Shown here: positions 27,144-37,189 of the stretch, one piece after another | Position numbering within the stretch: the stretch's first letter is position 1 | Layout: every line of letters starts with the position of its first letter | Translations under genes and position numbers: made by a program | The notes under the pieces: generated by a model | The model's database searches: none | The model's input: only the letters and a program-made list of their open reading frames with translations | Told to the model about the DNA's origin: nothing | Assembly: GCF_003946395.1 (NCBI RefSeq) | Contig: NZ_RHNZ01000014.1 | Span: 18,416-82,415 of the forward strand | DNA: 64,000 bases | Source of the DNA: Levilactobacillus fuyuanensis | GTDB lineage: Bacteria > Bacillota > Bacilli > Lactobacillales > Lactobacillaceae | Direction: 5' to 3'

Positions 27144-27329
27144 TTATTCCTTTGTAATGGGTAAGTTAAAAAGAGAATCTGCTTCACGTTCCTTAGCAGC
27201 CAACCATTGTTGAAAGGCCGGGTCCTGATCTCTTCGGGCCATTTGTTCCTTTTCAACCGTTGTTAAGGCACGTGCTTCGGGTTCATCAATAACTAGGACG
27301 AGTTTCTGATCATCTTCAGTATTTTTCAT
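27144..27329 (-). CDS. Small hypothetical acidic protein
   Basis: A 61-residue protein starting MKNTEDDQKLVLVIDEPEAR; ATG at 27329 has AAAGGAGC 9 nt upstream on the minus strand. It is highly charged, rich in Glu/Asp/Lys, with a probable helix EKEQMARRDQDPAFQQWLAA. No membrane segment, no recognised domain. It overlaps the 3' end of the RadC-like gene by 14 nt, implying translational coupling and a shared role that I cannot name. Confidence 0.7.
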   Translation of the reverse strand: MKNTEDDQKLVLVIDEPEARALTTVEKEQMARRDQDPAFQQWLAAKEREADSLFNLPITKE

Positions 27330-27921
27330 AGCACACGGCTCCTTTTGCATAAACGTAATCGGTGGCACGTAACTTGGCTTCTTGGTTCGGCCAACCAGCG
27401 GCTTTACCGGCAGTATACCAAAAGTTGAATATAGTATCTACCTTAGGCCCTCGAACGGGAATTGAAATGACTTGGACAGAGGCATCGTGCCCGATGACAA
27501 TACTGCATGCGATTGTTGGCTCATTGGCGAGAGTATTTATGTCAGTAATAGAAGGACGCGTGCTGCTTGGATGGTTATGGAGTAAAATAATTTTGCTTCC
27601 GTGATCGAGAATGTTTTGGTATTGTATACTGTTAAATCCAGTGTGAAATGGTGTAACCTGGTCGCAATTTTGAGTAATGACGATACCGGTCCGAGCATCT
27701 ATAGCATAAAGGTCTTCCAATTGTGTGGCGTTTCGATGTTCCAGAATTTTCATAGATGACTGATAGAGCGCTTCTTGAACAGGCCTAGGCAGAGAAATGT
27801 GTCGAAACTTATCATGGTAACCCTTTGCGTTTACTAACTGGCGGTTGATAGTGAAACTGTTGTGAGTAGATATACTTGATACTTTTGTTGTTTCAGCAGC
27901 TAAGTAACTTTCCTCCTTCAC
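27316..27921 (-). CDS. RadC-like JAB/MPN-domain protein
   Basis: About 201 residues from GTG 27921, which forms a GTGA overlap with the stop of the upstream peptidase gene; GTG 27936 is an alternative start. An AAGGAGGA sequence lies just inside the ORF without an in-frame start behind it, so the exact start is uncertain. The JAMM metal motif is intact: LLHNHPSSTRPSITD (HxHP then Asp at the expected distance). The N-terminal helix-hairpin-helix of classical RadC is absent, and the C-terminus is extended (FWYTAGKAAGWPNQEAKLRA). Family function is unsettled; a DNA repair role is not proved. Confidence 0.75.
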   Translation of the reverse strand: MKEESYLAAETTKVSSISTHNSFTINRQLVNAKGYHDKFRHISLPRPVQEALYQSSMKILEHRNATQLEDLYAIDARTGIVITQNCDQVTPFHTGFNSIQYQNILDHGSKIILLHNHPSSTRPSITDINTLANEPTIACSIVIGHDASVQVISIPVRGPKVDTIFNFWYTAGKAAGWPNQEAKLRATDYVYAKGAVCYEKY

Positions 27922-28568
27922 GCCACCAGCCACCACCCAACCGCGCTGACCACCAAATCAGGCAGAAAAGCAATCCTTCCACCAACACGTGCTCGCCAAA
28001 GCCCTAGCAAGCACGCCACCACCAGCCAATGGGCAGTTGCGGTCACGCCCCGCAGTAAACCATAGCTGACCATCATTTCCAGGTCGCCGTCACCAATGAC
28101 TGGGTGGCGCCAGCGTGGCCAGAGTAGATGAATGGCTAACAAGCAGGCGCAGCCAAGCAGCCAGACAAGAGGGGAGTGGTGCCAAAGTGAGAAACCAGTC
28201 GCCAGCCAACTCACCCAGCCGGGAAAGGTTTGCGTTTGCCAATCGCATAGGGCGGCGAATCCCCAGAGGGCAAGCCATAGAACAATTAGAAAGCTGGTCC
28301 AATCAGTTACGGTGGTCGCTAATAACCCGGCAGTAACTTCCACGATGAGGGTAACCGCTGGAATCGTTCCACCACAGGTCTGACATTTCCCCCGAAGTAA
28401 GGTGTAGCTTAGAACTGGCACCAGTTGCCAATAGGTGAGGGGTGTCTGACAGGTATCACAGTGTGAAGCAGGGAACAGGTAGGAGTCGCCGGTGACATAG
28501 CGACTAGCCATGGCAACCAGTAGAGATCCTGTACAGCTACCATATATAAATAGAATAATTATCAGCAT
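27918..28568 (-). CDS. comC: Type IV prepilin leader peptidase (ComC/A24)
   Basis: A 216-residue membrane aspartic peptidase that cleaves and may N-methylate prepilins of the competence pseudopilus. ATG 28568 lies 7 nt after AGGGGTG; GTG 28577 is inside that SD. Two CxxC pairs form the cytoplasmic zinc site (CDTCQTPL and CQTCGG). Catalytic aspartates are visible in LCDWQTQTFP and in the IGDGDLEMM motif (GxGD). Six to seven hydrophobic segments cover the rest. It is placed opposite to the flanking rpoC and rpsL genes; its comG-type substrates are outside the window. Confidence 0.92.
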   Translation of the reverse strand: MLIIILFIYGSCTGSLLVAMASRYVTGDSYLFPASHCDTCQTPLTYWQLVPVLSYTLLRGKCQTCGGTIPAVTLIVEVTAGLLATTVTDWTSFLIVLWLALWGFAALCDWQTQTFPGWVSWLATGFSLWHHSPLVWLLGCACLLAIHLLWPRWRHPVIGDGDLEMMVSYGLLRGVTATAHWLVVACLLGLWRARVGGRIAFLPDLVVSAVGWWLVA

Positions 28569-28640
28569 TATTTTCACCCCTATACTCTATAACTACGTAA
28601 AAGAAGGCGAAATATTTGTGGGGAAAGCCAGAAACCTTCA

Positions 28641-28669
28641 TTGACATGTGTTTTCTGGCGTGGTATTCT
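28641..28669 (+). promoter_or_regulatory. Promoter of the str operon (rpsL)
   Basis: TTGACA (28641-28646), 17-bp spacer, TATTCT (28664-28669); 174 bp before rpsL. Confidence 0.85.
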
Positions 28670-28676
28670 ATTAAAG

Positions 28677-28842
28677 GTGCTTTTCGCAGACAGGTCTCGG
28701 GTAATCATTACCGGACATGCTGACTGACGGCGGGAGAGACACTTCAATTGAACCCGCGTCCGAGTGGCTTTTTTCTTTAAGGGAAAATGAACCACCTGGA
28801 TGTGTGGACTAAACTCAAGAATAGGAAAGGAGGACTATTTAG
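28677..28842 (+). promoter_or_regulatory. rpsL leader RNA with hairpins
   Basis: The ~165-nt leader includes GGTAATCATTACC (28699-28711) and GACGGCGGG/CCCGCGTC (about 28725-28760) followed, after an 11-nt gap, by TTTTTTCTTT. This could be a regulatory leader for the str operon; the T-run is too far from the stem for a standard terminator. Confidence 0.45.
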
Positions 28843-29256
28843 ATGCCTACTATTAACCAATTGGTGCGTAAAGGTCGTAAATCTAAAAGTTCTAAATCAG
28901 ATGCCCCAGCTTTAAACTTCGGGTATAACAGTTTCAAAAAAGCTCAAGTTAAGAATCCAGCTCCACAAAAGCGTGGGGTTGCTACTCGTGTCGGTACCAT
29001 GACACCAAAGAAGCCTAACTCAGCTTTACGGAAATATGCACGTGTACGGTTATCAAACTTAATTGAAGTGACTGCTTACATTCCTGGTATCGGTCATAAC
29101 CTTCAAGAACATAGTGTTGTTTTGATCCGTGGTGGCCGGGTAAAGGATTTACCTGGGGTTCGTTACCACATTATCCGTGGTGCGCTCGATACTGCCGGTG
29201 TTACTGACCGTCGTCAAAGTCGGTCCAAGTACGGTACTAAGAAGCCTAAGGACTAA
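28843..29256 (+). CDS. rpsL: 30S ribosomal protein S12
   Basis: A 137-residue decoding-centre protein, ATG 28843 behind [19 protein letters not shown] and [12 protein letters not shown] carry the lysines equivalent to E. coli Lys42 and Lys87, both in the streptomycin-sensitive state. [11 protein letters not shown] is the conserved loop near the aspartate that is methylthiolated in some bacteria. First gene of rpsL-rpsG-fusA; rpsG follows 72 bp later. Confidence 0.99.
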   Translation: MPTINQLVRKGRKSKSSKSDAPALNFGYNSFKKAQVKNPAPQKRGVATRVGTMTPKKPNSALRKYARVRLSNLIEVTAYIPGIGHNLQEHSVVLIRGGRVKDLPGVRYHIIRGALDTAGVTDRRQSRSKYGTKKPKD

Positions 29257-29328
29257 GATGACTTATTAGACTGACTTGCACGGTTGCCGTCAAGCAGTCT
29301 GAAACAACATTCGAGGAGGATATTAACA

Positions 29329-29799
29329 ATGCCTAGAAAAGGAAACGTACAAAAGCGTGAAGTCCTTCCTGATCCAATTTACAACTCAAAGTTGGTTACT
29401 CGTTTGATTAACCACACGATGATGGATGGGAAACGTGGGACTTCCACAAAAATTATTTATGGTGCCTTCGACATCATTAAGAACGAAACTGGTAACGATC
29501 CAGTTGAAGTCTTTGAAGAAGCAATGAAGAACGTTATGCCAGTCTTGGAAGTTAAGGCTCGGCGTGTTGGTGGGTCAAACTACCAAGTTCCAATCGAAGT
29601 TCGTCCAGATCGTCGGACCACTTTAGGTCTGCGTTGGATGGTTCAATACTCCCGTTTACGTGGCGAACACACCATGGTTGAACGCTTAGCGCGTGAAATC
29701 ATGGACGCTGCTAACAACACGGGTGCAGCTGTTAAGAAGCGTGAAGATACGCACCGTATGGCTGATGCCAACCGTGCCTTCGCACACTACCGTTGGTAA
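29329..29799 (+). CDS. rpsG: 30S ribosomal protein S7
   Basis: 156 residues, starting [16 protein letters not shown] at ATG 29329 behind GAGGAGG; the longer open frame upstream has no SD. S7 nucleates assembly of the 30S head and contacts E-site tRNA; the beta-hairpin [15 protein letters not shown] that does this is visible. It is the autoregulator of the str operon in E. coli, but here a hairpin-rich 190-bp gap rather than a short translational-coupling gap separates it from fusA. Confidence 0.99.
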   Translation: MPRKGNVQKREVLPDPIYNSKLVTRLINHTMMDGKRGTSTKIIYGAFDIIKNETGNDPVEVFEEAMKNVMPVLEVKARRVGGSNYQVPIEVRPDRRTTLGLRWMVQYSRLRGEHTMVERLAREIMDAANNTGAAVKKREDTHRMADANRAFAHYRW

Positions 29800-29989
29800 A
29801 AAGCAGCTATTGCGCTGCATTGCCAGCAGTGTGATAAAATGTTAGAGCGGAGTGTTGCATAGCACCTTCGTCTCTAGCTTAAGGGATCTTCCCTTAATCG
29901 AGAGGTGGCTACTTAATCAGTGTGATGATAGTAGCCACCTTTTGGCACAATCAACCTATGATCAAATTGAGAGGAGTTACACATTAATC
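29800..29989 (+). promoter_or_regulatory. rpsG-fusA intergenic leader with two overlapping hairpins
   Basis: Hairpin 1 pairs CTCT...TTAAGGGA with TCCCTTAA...GAGAG (29872-29904). Hairpin 2 pairs AGGTGGCTAC (29903-29912) perfectly with GTAGCCACCT (29931-29940) and is followed by TTTT. They share 29903-29904. A weak promoter-like TTGCGC...GATAAA lies at 29810-29838. The layout resembles an attenuator ahead of fusA. Confidence 0.55.
29903..29943 (+). terminator. Terminator-like hairpin upstream of fusA
   Basis: Perfect 10-bp stem AGGTGGCTAC/GTAGCCACCT, 18-nt loop, then TTTT. It is inside the str operon, 47 bp before fusA. Confidence 0.6.
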
Positions 29990-32089
29990 ATGGCTAATAC
30001 TCGTGAATTTCCGCTTGAGAAGACTCGTAACATTGGTATCATGGCTCATATTGATGCCGGTAAGACGACGACTACTGAGCGTATCCTGTATTATACTGGT
30101 AAAATCCACAAGATTGGTGAAACCCATGATGGGGCTTCACAAATGGACTGGATGGAACAAGAACAAGAACGGGGTATTACGATTACTTCCGCCGCTACGA
30201 CTGCGGAATGGAAAGAACACCGGATCAACATCATTGACACCCCAGGACACGTGGACTTCACTGTTGAAGTTGAACGTTCCCTGCGTGTGCTTGATGGTGC
30301 CGTTACCGTCTTAGATGGTCAAGCCGGGGTTGAACCTCAAACTGAAACTGTTTGGCGTCAAGCCTCAGACTTCGATGTTCCCCGTATCGTTTTCGTTAAC
30401 AAGATGGATAAGCTGGGTGCCGACTTCGACTTCTCAGTAAACTCTATCCACGACCGTCTTCAAGCCAACGCCGTTGCTTTGCAAATGGCTATCGGTGCTG
30501 AAGATGACTTCAGTGGTGTTGTTGACTTAATCGAAATGAAAGCCTACGTTTACGACAAGGATGAATTGGGTTCCTCATGGGACACTGTTGACATTCCTGC
30601 CGACATGCTTGAAGAAGCAAAGAAGCGTCATGAAGGCATCATCGAAAGCGTCGCTGACGTTGATGATGAAATCATGGAAAAGTACCTCGAAGGTGAAGAA
30701 ATCACCAAAGAGGAATTAAAGGCTGCTATCCGTCGTGCCACTTTACGTTTGGACATGTTCCCTGTCTTTGCTGGTTCTGCCTTCAAAGATAAGGGTGTTC
30801 AGATGTTGATGGATGCCGTTGTGGACTACTTACCATCTCCATTGGATGTTAAGCCTTACAACGCCACTGTTCCTGACACTGACGAAGCCGTTACTTTACG
30901 TGCTAACGATGACGATCCATTCGCTGCCTTGGCATTCAAGGTTGCTACCGACCCATTCGTTGGTCGTTTGACTTACATCCGGGTTTACTCCGGTACTCTG
31001 GAATCTGGTTCTTACGTACTTAACGCTACGAAGGACAAGCGTGAACGTGTTGGTCGTTTGCTGCAAATGCATTCAAATCACCGTCAAGAAATTCCAGAAG
31101 TCTTCTCCGGTGATATTGCCGGGGCCATTGGTTTGAAGAACACCACTACTGGTGACTCTTTGACTGACCCTGATCACCCATTACATTTGGAATCAATGAA
31201 CTTCCCAGATCCTGTGATCCAGGTTGCCGTTGAACCAAAGACGAAGGCTGACCAAGATAAGATGAACAACGCCTTACAAAAACTTTCTGAAGAAGACCCA
31301 ACTTTCAAGGCTGAAACTAACCCTGAAACTGGTGAAACTCTGATTGCTGGGATGGGTGAACTTCACTTGGATATCATCATCGACCGGATGAAGCGTGAAT
31401 TCAAGGTTGAAGCTAACATTGGTGCCCCTCAAGTTGCCTACCGTGAAGCCTTCACGAAGTCAACTAAGGTCCAAGGTAAGTTCGTTCGTCAATCTGGTGG
31501 TAAAGGTCAATATGGTGACGTTTGGATCGAATTCACCCCTAACGAACGTGGTAAGGGTTACGAATTCGAAGACGCTATCGTTGGTGGGGTTGTTCCTCGT
31601 GAATTTATCCCTTCAGTTGACCAAGGTCTGCAAGAAGCCATGGCAAACGGTGTGTTAGCCGGTTACCCATTGGTTGATGTTAAGGCCAAGTTATACGATG
31701 GTAGTTACCATGAAGTCGATTCTAGTGAAGCAGCCTTCAAGGTTGCTGCATCATTGGCTTTACGTAAGGCCGTCCAAAGTGCTGGTCCTGTTATCCTTGA
31801 ACCAATCATGAAGGTTGATATCTTGGTACCAGAAGACTACATGGGTGATATCATGGGTCAAGTTACCGCACGTCGTGGTAAGGTTGATGGTATGGAAGCT
31901 CGTGGGAACGCACAAATGATTCACTCTTACGTTCCGTTATCCGAAATGTTCGGGTACGCTACGACGTTACGTTCTGCATCACAAGGTCGTGGTACCTTTA
32001 CCATGACGTTTGATCACTACGAACCAACGCCAAAGAGTGTTCAAGCTGATATTATCAAGAAGAATGGCGGTACTCCAGTCGAAGACTAG
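29990..32089 (+). CDS. fusA: Translation elongation factor G
   Basis: A 699-residue GTPase driving tRNA-mRNA translocation and ribosome recycling. ATG 29990 ([16 protein letters not shown]) follows GAGAGGAG. G-motifs are all present: [10 protein letters not shown] (G1), [10 protein letters not shown] (G2), DTPGHVDF (G3), [10 protein letters not shown] (G4) and [10 protein letters not shown] (G5 region). Domains III-V follow with the fusidic acid region and domain IV tip in the expected places. tuf, its usual downstream neighbour in many Bacilli, is absent; a terminator follows at 32113. Confidence 0.99.
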   Translation: MANTREFPLEKTRNIGIMAHIDAGKTTTTERILYYTGKIHKIGETHDGASQMDWMEQEQERGITITSAATTAEWKEHRINIIDTPGHVDFTVEVERSLRVLDGAVTVLDGQAGVEPQTETVWRQASDFDVPRIVFVNKMDKLGADFDFSVNSIHDRLQANAVALQMAIGAEDDFSGVVDLIEMKAYVYDKDELGSSWDTVDIPADMLEEAKKRHEGIIESVADVDDEIMEKYLEGEEITKEELKAAIRRATLRLDMFPVFAGSAFKDKGVQMLMDAVVDYLPSPLDVKPYNATVPDTDEAVTLRANDDDPFAALAFKVATDPFVGRLTYIRVYSGTLESGSYVLNATKDKRERVGRLLQMHSNHRQEIPEVFSGDIAGAIGLKNTTTGDSLTDPDHPLHLESMNFPDPVIQVAVEPKTKADQDKMNNALQKLSEEDPTFKAETNPETGETLIAGMGELHLDIIIDRMKREFKVEANIGAPQVAYREAFTKSTKVQGKFVRQSGGKGQYGDVWIEFTPNERGKGYEFEDAIVGGVVPREFIPSVDQGLQEAMANGVLAGYPLVDVKAKLYDGSYHEVDSSEAAFKVAASLALRKAVQSAGPVILEPIMKVDILVPEDYMGDIMGQVTARRGKVDGMEARGNAQMIHSYVPLSEMFGYATTLRSASQGRGTFTMTFDHYEPTPKSVQADIIKKNGGTPVED

Positions 32090-32112
32090 AGTCTGGTTGT
32101 TCTCTAAAATGA

Positions 32113-32146
32113 AGCGTCTCGCCGTTATGGTGAGACGCTTTTTTTT
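32113..32146 (+). terminator. Terminator of the str operon
   Basis: AGCGTCTCGCC pairs with GGTGAGACGCT around GTTAT, then eight T. Confidence 0.93.
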
Positions 32147-32287
32147 ACGCAATTACCTTCCTTGATGGGGCACTGGCATGGGAGACCAGCAGGACTTAGA
32201 GCCTGCTCAAAAGGCCGACCTGACAGAATGTGGTGCTTTGCGTTATAATAATCTCTGTGCGTTTGAAGCTAAGTAGGAGAGTGAGTT

Positions 32288-33616
32288 ATGGAAGAGTTGT
32301 TTGAGCGGGCGTCGATTCCGCGAGCTTACTTTAAGCTCGCATTGCCCGTTGTGTTAAGCATGGTGGCCAGCATGATTTACAATCTGGCTGATACCTTCTT
32401 CGTTTCCCAGACGCAGAACACGAATTTAGTGGCGGGGGTCGCGCTGTGTACGCCGTTGTTTTCTTTCCTGATTGCGATTGGGGATATCTTTGGTCTTGGT
32501 GGTAGCTCACTGATTTCACGATTGCTAGGGGAGAAAGCTTATGCCACTGGGAGTCGCGTCAGTAGCTTCTGCCTGTATGGGGCAGTTGTTCTCGGACTGG
32601 TGACGACAGTCGTCCTTCTGGGATTTAGTCGGCCGATCTTACACCTGCTGGGAGCGACAGCGGCAACCTATCCCTACGCTGAACAGTTCTACCGCATCAT
32701 GGCGATTGGGGCAATGCCAATCATTGTCTCGATTGTTCCGGGTAATCTGATTCGGACCGAGGGGTTTGCCACGCAGTCGATGGTCGGTACCATGGTGGGA
32801 ACCGTGATCACAATCATCTTAGATCCGTTACTGATCTTTCCGATGGGGTTAGGCGCTGCTGGTGCGGCTCTAGCCACGGTGATTGGTTATACAGTCTCGG
32901 CTGGACTCCTGGTGTACCTGACAAAGCGTTATTGCCAGGTGATTTCAATCGATGTCAAGCTCAGTAGGATTGACAGTCAGTTGATCCGTCAGGTCCTGTT
33001 CATTGGGATTCCGGGGTCAATTACGAATCTCATGCAGGCGTTTGGGACGGCAGTCTTGAATCGTTACCTGGTTGACTACGGTGCAACCAGGGTGGCGGCG
33101 ATGGGAATTGTCCTAAAGGTCTATATGATCATCATGCTAGTGATGGTGGGCTTTGCCTTTGGGGCACAGCCGCTGATTGGCTATACGTTTGGTGCGAAGA
33201 ACCAGAAGCGCTTCAAGAAGATTCTCCGCTTTGACTTGATGGTGGAGGTCGTCTATGCACTGGTTTTTGCGGTAATCCTTATGATATTTGCGCCACAGAT
33301 TATTGGACTATTCCTACATAATCCAGCGGTCATCAGTGCTGGGACGTATATGCTACGCGTCTTCCTGGTAACGACGCCGTTTGTGGGGGCCGTTCTCGTC
33401 TACACAACGGTCTTTCAAAGTACTGGAAAGGCTAGTGGGGCCTTTATCATGTCGATTGCGCGGCAAGGGGTTGTGTTCTATCTGATGATTGTGCTGGGTG
33501 CCCACTTTCTGGGGTACCACGGGATCATCTGGGCACAGCCGGCTGCTGATGTACTGACGTGCTTGATTGGTTGGTTACTGGCAAGATTGCTATTTAATAG
33601 GAAGAAGTCGGCTTAA
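32288..33616 (+). CDS. MATE-family multidrug/toxin exporter
   Basis: A 442-residue multidrug and toxic compound extrusion protein with 12 membrane helices in two homologous halves (each beginning with an ALPVVLSM- or IPGSITNLM-like segment), exporting cationic compounds in exchange for Na+ or H+. ATG 32288 follows TAGGAGAG. The N-terminal PVVLSMVASMIYNLADTFFV matches the DinF/NorM group of Firmicutes. It has no neighbour in common with the ribosomal operons on each side, so its place here is likely an insertion between two conserved clusters. Substrate unknown. Confidence 0.9.
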   Translation: MEELFERASIPRAYFKLALPVVLSMVASMIYNLADTFFVSQTQNTNLVAGVALCTPLFSFLIAIGDIFGLGGSSLISRLLGEKAYATGSRVSSFCLYGAVVLGLVTTVVLLGFSRPILHLLGATAATYPYAEQFYRIMAIGAMPIIVSIVPGNLIRTEGFATQSMVGTMVGTVITIILDPLLIFPMGLGAAGAALATVIGYTVSAGLLVYLTKRYCQVISIDVKLSRIDSQLIRQVLFIGIPGSITNLMQAFGTAVLNRYLVDYGATRVAAMGIVLKVYMIIMLVMVGFAFGAQPLIGYTFGAKNQKRFKKILRFDLMVEVVYALVFAVILMIFAPQIIGLFLHNPAVISAGTYMLRVFLVTTPFVGAVLVYTTVFQSTGKASGAFIMSIARQGVVFYLMIVLGAHFLGYHGIIWAQPAADVLTCLIGWLLARLLFNRKKSA

Positions 33617-34014
33617 TTATGTGACTGTAGTGGTCGTGAGAGACTGTGACCAGTGCAGTGAGCGGTTATTGAGTCGGCTCACGGATTGAACAGGTCAGCC
33701 TAGCCAGATACTGTTAAAATTAAGTCTGATTTGGGATAAATATATTTATGCTGAATTGATCTGTGTCAAATTGGTCAGCGATTTCACAAAAAAGATTGAC
33801 TAATTCTGTTAAAACCCTTGTCAGACGGCGTTTTATTTAGTATGATAGTCAAGTGCTGTAAATCCGAGGGTATTTTACTACCCCCGGGGGAGAGCTCAAA
33901 GTTTAAGCGATGATGTGGGAGATTGCGACACACCCGGCCGCTTTGCCATGAGGGTGTGGCGGGAATTTCCACGGAGTTAGTCTTATTTTTAAAATAGACG
34001 AAGGAGGGAACACA
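33617..34014 (+). promoter_or_regulatory. S10 operon promoter and leader
   Basis: Promoter TTGTCA (33818-33823), 17-bp spacer, TATGAT (33841-33846). The 160-nt leader has hairpins GAGGGTATTTTACTACCCCC (33868-33887) and CACACCC/GGGTGTG (33931-33958). No T-run follows, so any control is likely translational or by a ribosomal protein. 33617-33815 shows no gene or clear terminator for the MATE gene. Confidence 0.7.
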
Positions 34015-34323
34015 ATGGCAAAACAAAAAATTCGGATTCGGTTGAAGGCTTACGAACATCGTATCCTCGACCAATCAGCGGACAAGATCGTTGAAACAGC
34101 TAAGAGAACTGGTGCCACTATCTCTGGTCCAATTCCATTACCAACTGAACGGACGATCTACACCGTATTACGTTCACCACATAAGTTTAAGGACTCACGT
34201 GAACAATTCGAAATGCGGACGCACAAGCGTTTGATTGATATCGTTAACCCAACGCCAAAGACAGTTGACTCATTAATGAAGCTCGACTTGCCTAGCGGTG
34301 TTGACATCGAAATCAAGTTATAA
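34015..34323 (+). CDS. rpsJ: 30S ribosomal protein S10
   Basis: 102 residues, ATG 34015 behind GAAGGAGGG. S10 sits in the 30S head and, with NusB/NusG, in antitermination complexes. The conserved [18 protein letters not shown] and the loop [15 protein letters not shown] are intact. First gene of the S10-spc-alpha superoperon; rplC follows after 38 bp. Confidence 0.99.
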   Translation: MAKQKIRIRLKAYEHRILDQSADKIVETAKRTGATISGPIPLPTERTIYTVLRSPHKFKDSREQFEMRTHKRLIDIVNPTPKTVDSLMKLDLPSGVDIEIKL

Positions 34324-34361
34324 TTTTTCAAAATAAATACAATATAATCGGAGGTGTACTC

Positions 34362-35012
34362 ATGACCACAAAAGGAATCTTAGGGAAAAAGGTCGGGATG
34401 ACGCAAGTCTTCACTGATGCTGGCGAATTAATCCCCGTTACTGTTGTCGAAGCAACCCCAAACGTAGTGTTGCAAGTTAAGACGATGGAAAACGACGGTT
34501 ACGATGCCATTCAACTTGGTTACCAAGACAAGCGTGAAGTACTCAGCAACAAGCCCGAACAAGGTCATGTAGCAAAAGCAAACACGACTCCTAAGCGCTT
34601 CATTCGTGAATTCAGAGATGTTGAGCTGGGAGATTACAAGGTAGCAGACGAAGTTAAAGTTGATACCTTCCAAGCAGGAGACATCGTTGATGTCACTGGT
34701 GTCACTAAAGGTCATGGATACCAAGGTAACATTCATAAAGATGGTCAAAGCCGTGGCCCTATGGCCCATGGTTCTCGTTACCACCGTCGTCCAGGTTCTC
34801 TGGGTGCTATCATCAACCGGGTTTTCCCTGGCATGAAGCTTCCAGGTCGGATGGGTAACAAGCAAGTTACTATCCAAAACCTTGTGATCGTTAAGGCTGA
34901 CGTTGATAACAACGTTCTGTTGATTAAGGGCAATGTGCCTGGTGCCAACAAGTCACTCGTTACTGTTAAGAGTGCTGTTCGCCCACCACGCCCAAAGCAT
35001 TCTGAAAACTAA
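34362..35012 (+). CDS. rplC: 50S ribosomal protein L3
   Basis: 216 residues, ATG 34362 behind GGAGGTG. L3 starts 50S assembly; its extended loop reaching the peptidyl transferase centre is seen as [15 protein letters not shown]. The N-terminal [20 protein letters not shown] is diagnostic. rplD follows 21 bp later. Confidence 0.99.
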   Translation: MTTKGILGKKVGMTQVFTDAGELIPVTVVEATPNVVLQVKTMENDGYDAIQLGYQDKREVLSNKPEQGHVAKANTTPKRFIREFRDVELGDYKVADEVKVDTFQAGDIVDVTGVTKGHGYQGNIHKDGQSRGPMAHGSRYHRRPGSLGAIINRVFPGMKLPGRMGNKQVTIQNLVIVKADVDNNVLLIKGNVPGANKSLVTVKSAVRPPRPKHSEN

Positions 35013-35033
35013 TTAGGAAGGGAGGATAATTAA

Positions 35034-35657
35034 ATGACAAGCGTAGCATTATACAAACAAGATGGTAGCCAAAACGGCGACGTTACCTTGAATGCCGATA
35101 TCTTCGGTGTTGAACCTAACGAAAGCGTCGTATTCGACACAATTTTGATGCAACGGGCATCTCTTCGCCAAGGAACTCACGCCGTTAAAAACCGGAGTGC
35201 CGTTCGTGGTGGTGGGAAGAAGCCATGGCGTCAAAAGGGTACTGGTCGGGCACGTCAAGGTTCAATCCGTTCACCACAATGGGTTGGCGGTGGTGTGGTC
35301 TTTGGCCCTACCCCTCGTTCTTACAGTTACCACCTTCCTAAGAAGGTCGGCCGTTTAGCATTGAAGTCTGTTCTTTCACAAAAGGTTCTCGATGATAGCT
35401 TCGTCGTAGTTGACGGGTTAGCATTTGATGCTCCTAAGACGAAAGAATTTGCTTCTGTGCTTGCTGGTTTGAATGTCACGACTAAGACGTTAGTTGTTCT
35501 TGAAGACGACAACGTTACTGCTGCTTTAGCAGCCCGCAACTTAGCCAACGTTAAGGTTATTCCTGCCAAGAGCTTGAATGTCCTCGACATTGCTGATGCT
35601 GATAAGTTAGTGATCACGCAACCAGCTCTTTCTCAAGTAGAGGAGGTGCTCGCATAA
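35034..35657 (+). CDS. rplD: 50S ribosomal protein L4
   Basis: 207 residues, ATG 35034 behind GGGAGG. The long tunnel loop with [19 protein letters not shown], where macrolide-resistance changes arise, has the wild-type form. In gamma-proteobacteria L4 autoregulates the S10 operon; whether that holds here is not known. Its stop overlaps the rplW start by one base (TAATG). Confidence 0.99.
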   Translation: MTSVALYKQDGSQNGDVTLNADIFGVEPNESVVFDTILMQRASLRQGTHAVKNRSAVRGGGKKPWRQKGTGRARQGSIRSPQWVGGGVVFGPTPRSYSYHLPKKVGRLALKSVLSQKVLDDSFVVVDGLAFDAPKTKEFASVLAGLNVTTKTLVVLEDDNVTAALAARNLANVKVIPAKSLNVLDIADADKLVITQPALSQVEEVLA

Positions 35658-35944
35658 TGGAAGCACGTGACATTATTTTACGTCCAGTTGTTACTGAAGC
35701 CTCAATGGCAACTATGGATGACAAGCGTTACACGTTCGACGTTGATGTACGAGCAACTAAGACTCAAGTCAAGCATGCTATTGAAGACATCTTTGACGTT
35801 AAGGTTGTTAAAGTCAACATCATGAACTTGAAAGGTAAGAAGAAGCGTCAAGGTCGTTACGAAGGCTACACTAAGAAGCGTCGTAAGGCAATTGTCAGCT
35901 TATCTGCCGACTCAAAAGAAATCAAGTTATTCAACGAAGAATAA
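35657..35944 (+). CDS. rplW: 50S ribosomal protein L23
   Basis: 95 residues; ATG 35657 overlaps the rplD stop, with AGAGGAGG inside rplD as SD. L23 lines the peptide exit and docks trigger factor and SRP. The [13 protein letters not shown] start and the basic loop [19 protein letters not shown] are typical. Confidence 0.99.
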   Translation: MEARDIILRPVVTEASMATMDDKRYTFDVDVRATKTQVKHAIEDIFDVKVVKVNIMNLKGKKKRQGRYEGYTKKRRKAIVSLSADSKEIKLFNEE

Positions 35945-35970
35945 AATCTCAGATATAGGAGGGAAATAAC

Positions 35971-36819
35971 GTGGCGATTAAGAAATACAAACCAACAAGC
36001 AATGGTCGTCGTAACATGACGAGCTTGGTTTACAAAGACGTCATCACTAAGACGACTCCTGAAAAGTCATTGCTTGATTCACAAAGCCATACTGCCGGCC
36101 GTAACAACGCTGGTAAGATGACTGTCCGTCATCGTGGCGGTGGTAACAAGCGTCAATACCGGATCATCGACTTCAAGCGTATTAAGGATGATGTTCCTGC
36201 AACTGTTAAGGCTATCGAATACGATCCTAACCGGACTGCTAACATTGCCTTATTAGTATATGCTGACGGTATCAAGTCATACATCATTGCTCCTAAGGGC
36301 TTAAAGGTTGGCGACAAGGTTCAATCTGGTCCAGAAGCTGATATCAAGACTGGTAACGCTTTGCCATTAGCTAACATTCCATTCGGTACTGTTATTCACA
36401 ACATCGAATTGAAGCCAGGTAAGGGTGGCCAATTGGTCCGTTCTGCTGGGACTTCAGCACAATTGTTAGGTAAAGCTAACGATGACAAGTACGTGTTAGT
36501 TCGGTTATCATCCGGTGAAGTTCGGATGGTTCTGAAGGTTAATCGTGCTACTATCGGTGCCGTAGGTAACGAAGAACATGAACTGGTTAACGTTGGTAAA
36601 GCCGGCCGTACTCGTTGGGCTGGTCAACGTCCTCACGTTCGTGGTTCAGTTATGAACCCTAACGATCACCCACATGGTGGTGGTGAAGGTAAAGCACCTG
36701 TTGGTTTACCATCTCCTCTTTCTCCATGGGGTAAGAAGACTGTTGGTAAGAAGACGCGTTCTAAGAAGAACAAGAGCAACAAGTTCATCGTTCGTCGTCG
36801 TAAAGGTTCTAAGATGTAA
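35971..36819 (+). CDS. rplB: 50S ribosomal protein L2
   Basis: 282 residues from GTG 35971 behind AGGAGGG. The C-terminal loop with [15 protein letters not shown] contains the histidine equivalent to E. coli His229 needed for peptidyl transfer. Highly basic tail [20 protein letters not shown]. Two small perfect hairpins (CATCCGA/TTCGGATG at 36821-36838; CATCGC/GCGATG at 36856-36872) fill the 78-bp gap to rpsS. Confidence 0.99.
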   Translation: MAIKKYKPTSNGRRNMTSLVYKDVITKTTPEKSLLDSQSHTAGRNNAGKMTVRHRGGGNKRQYRIIDFKRIKDDVPATVKAIEYDPNRTANIALLVYADGIKSYIIAPKGLKVGDKVQSGPEADIKTGNALPLANIPFGTVIHNIELKPGKGGQLVRSAGTSAQLLGKANDDKYVLVRLSSGEVRMVLKVNRATIGAVGNEEHELVNVGKAGRTRWAGQRPHVRGSVMNPNDHPHGGGEGKAPVGLPSPLSPWGKKTVGKKTRSKKNKSNKFIVRRRKGSKM

Positions 36820-36897
36820 TCATCCGATTATTCGGATGTCGAGAGACCTGGTGATCATCGCGTTTAGCGATGCGCCACAAGTAGAGGAGGTTTCATA

Positions 36898-37173
36898 ATG
36901 GGTCGTAGTTTGAAAAAAGGACCTTTCGCCGATGCGCACTTATTAAAGAAAGTTGATGCGCAGAAGGATCAAGACAAGAAGGCCGTCATTAAGACCTGGT
37001 CCCGCCGGTCTACTATTTTCCCTAGCTTTATTGGTTTAACCATTGCTGTATACGATGGACGGAAGCATGTCCCAGTTTACATTCAAGAAGATATGGTTGG
37101 CCACAAGCTTGGCGAATTCGTTCCAACCCGGACATTCCGTGGTCATGGTAGCGACGACAAAACAACTCGTTGA
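36898..37173 (+). CDS. rpsS: 30S ribosomal protein S19
   Basis: 91 residues, ATG 36898 behind AGAGGAGG. S19 lies in the 30S head near the A-site finger. The [18 protein letters not shown] start and [16 protein letters not shown] motif are diagnostic. rplV follows after 16 bp. Confidence 0.99.
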   Translation: MGRSLKKGPFADAHLLKKVDAQKDQDKKAVIKTWSRRSTIFPSFIGLTIAVYDGRKHVPVYIQEDMVGHKLGEFVPTRTFRGHGSDDKTTR

Positions 37174-37189
37174 TAAGGAGGATTAACTA

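Noticed and set aside
28580..28795. Minus-strand 71-codon frame over the rpsL leader
   Set aside because: It covers the rpsL promoter and leader hairpins; composition is explained by those elements.
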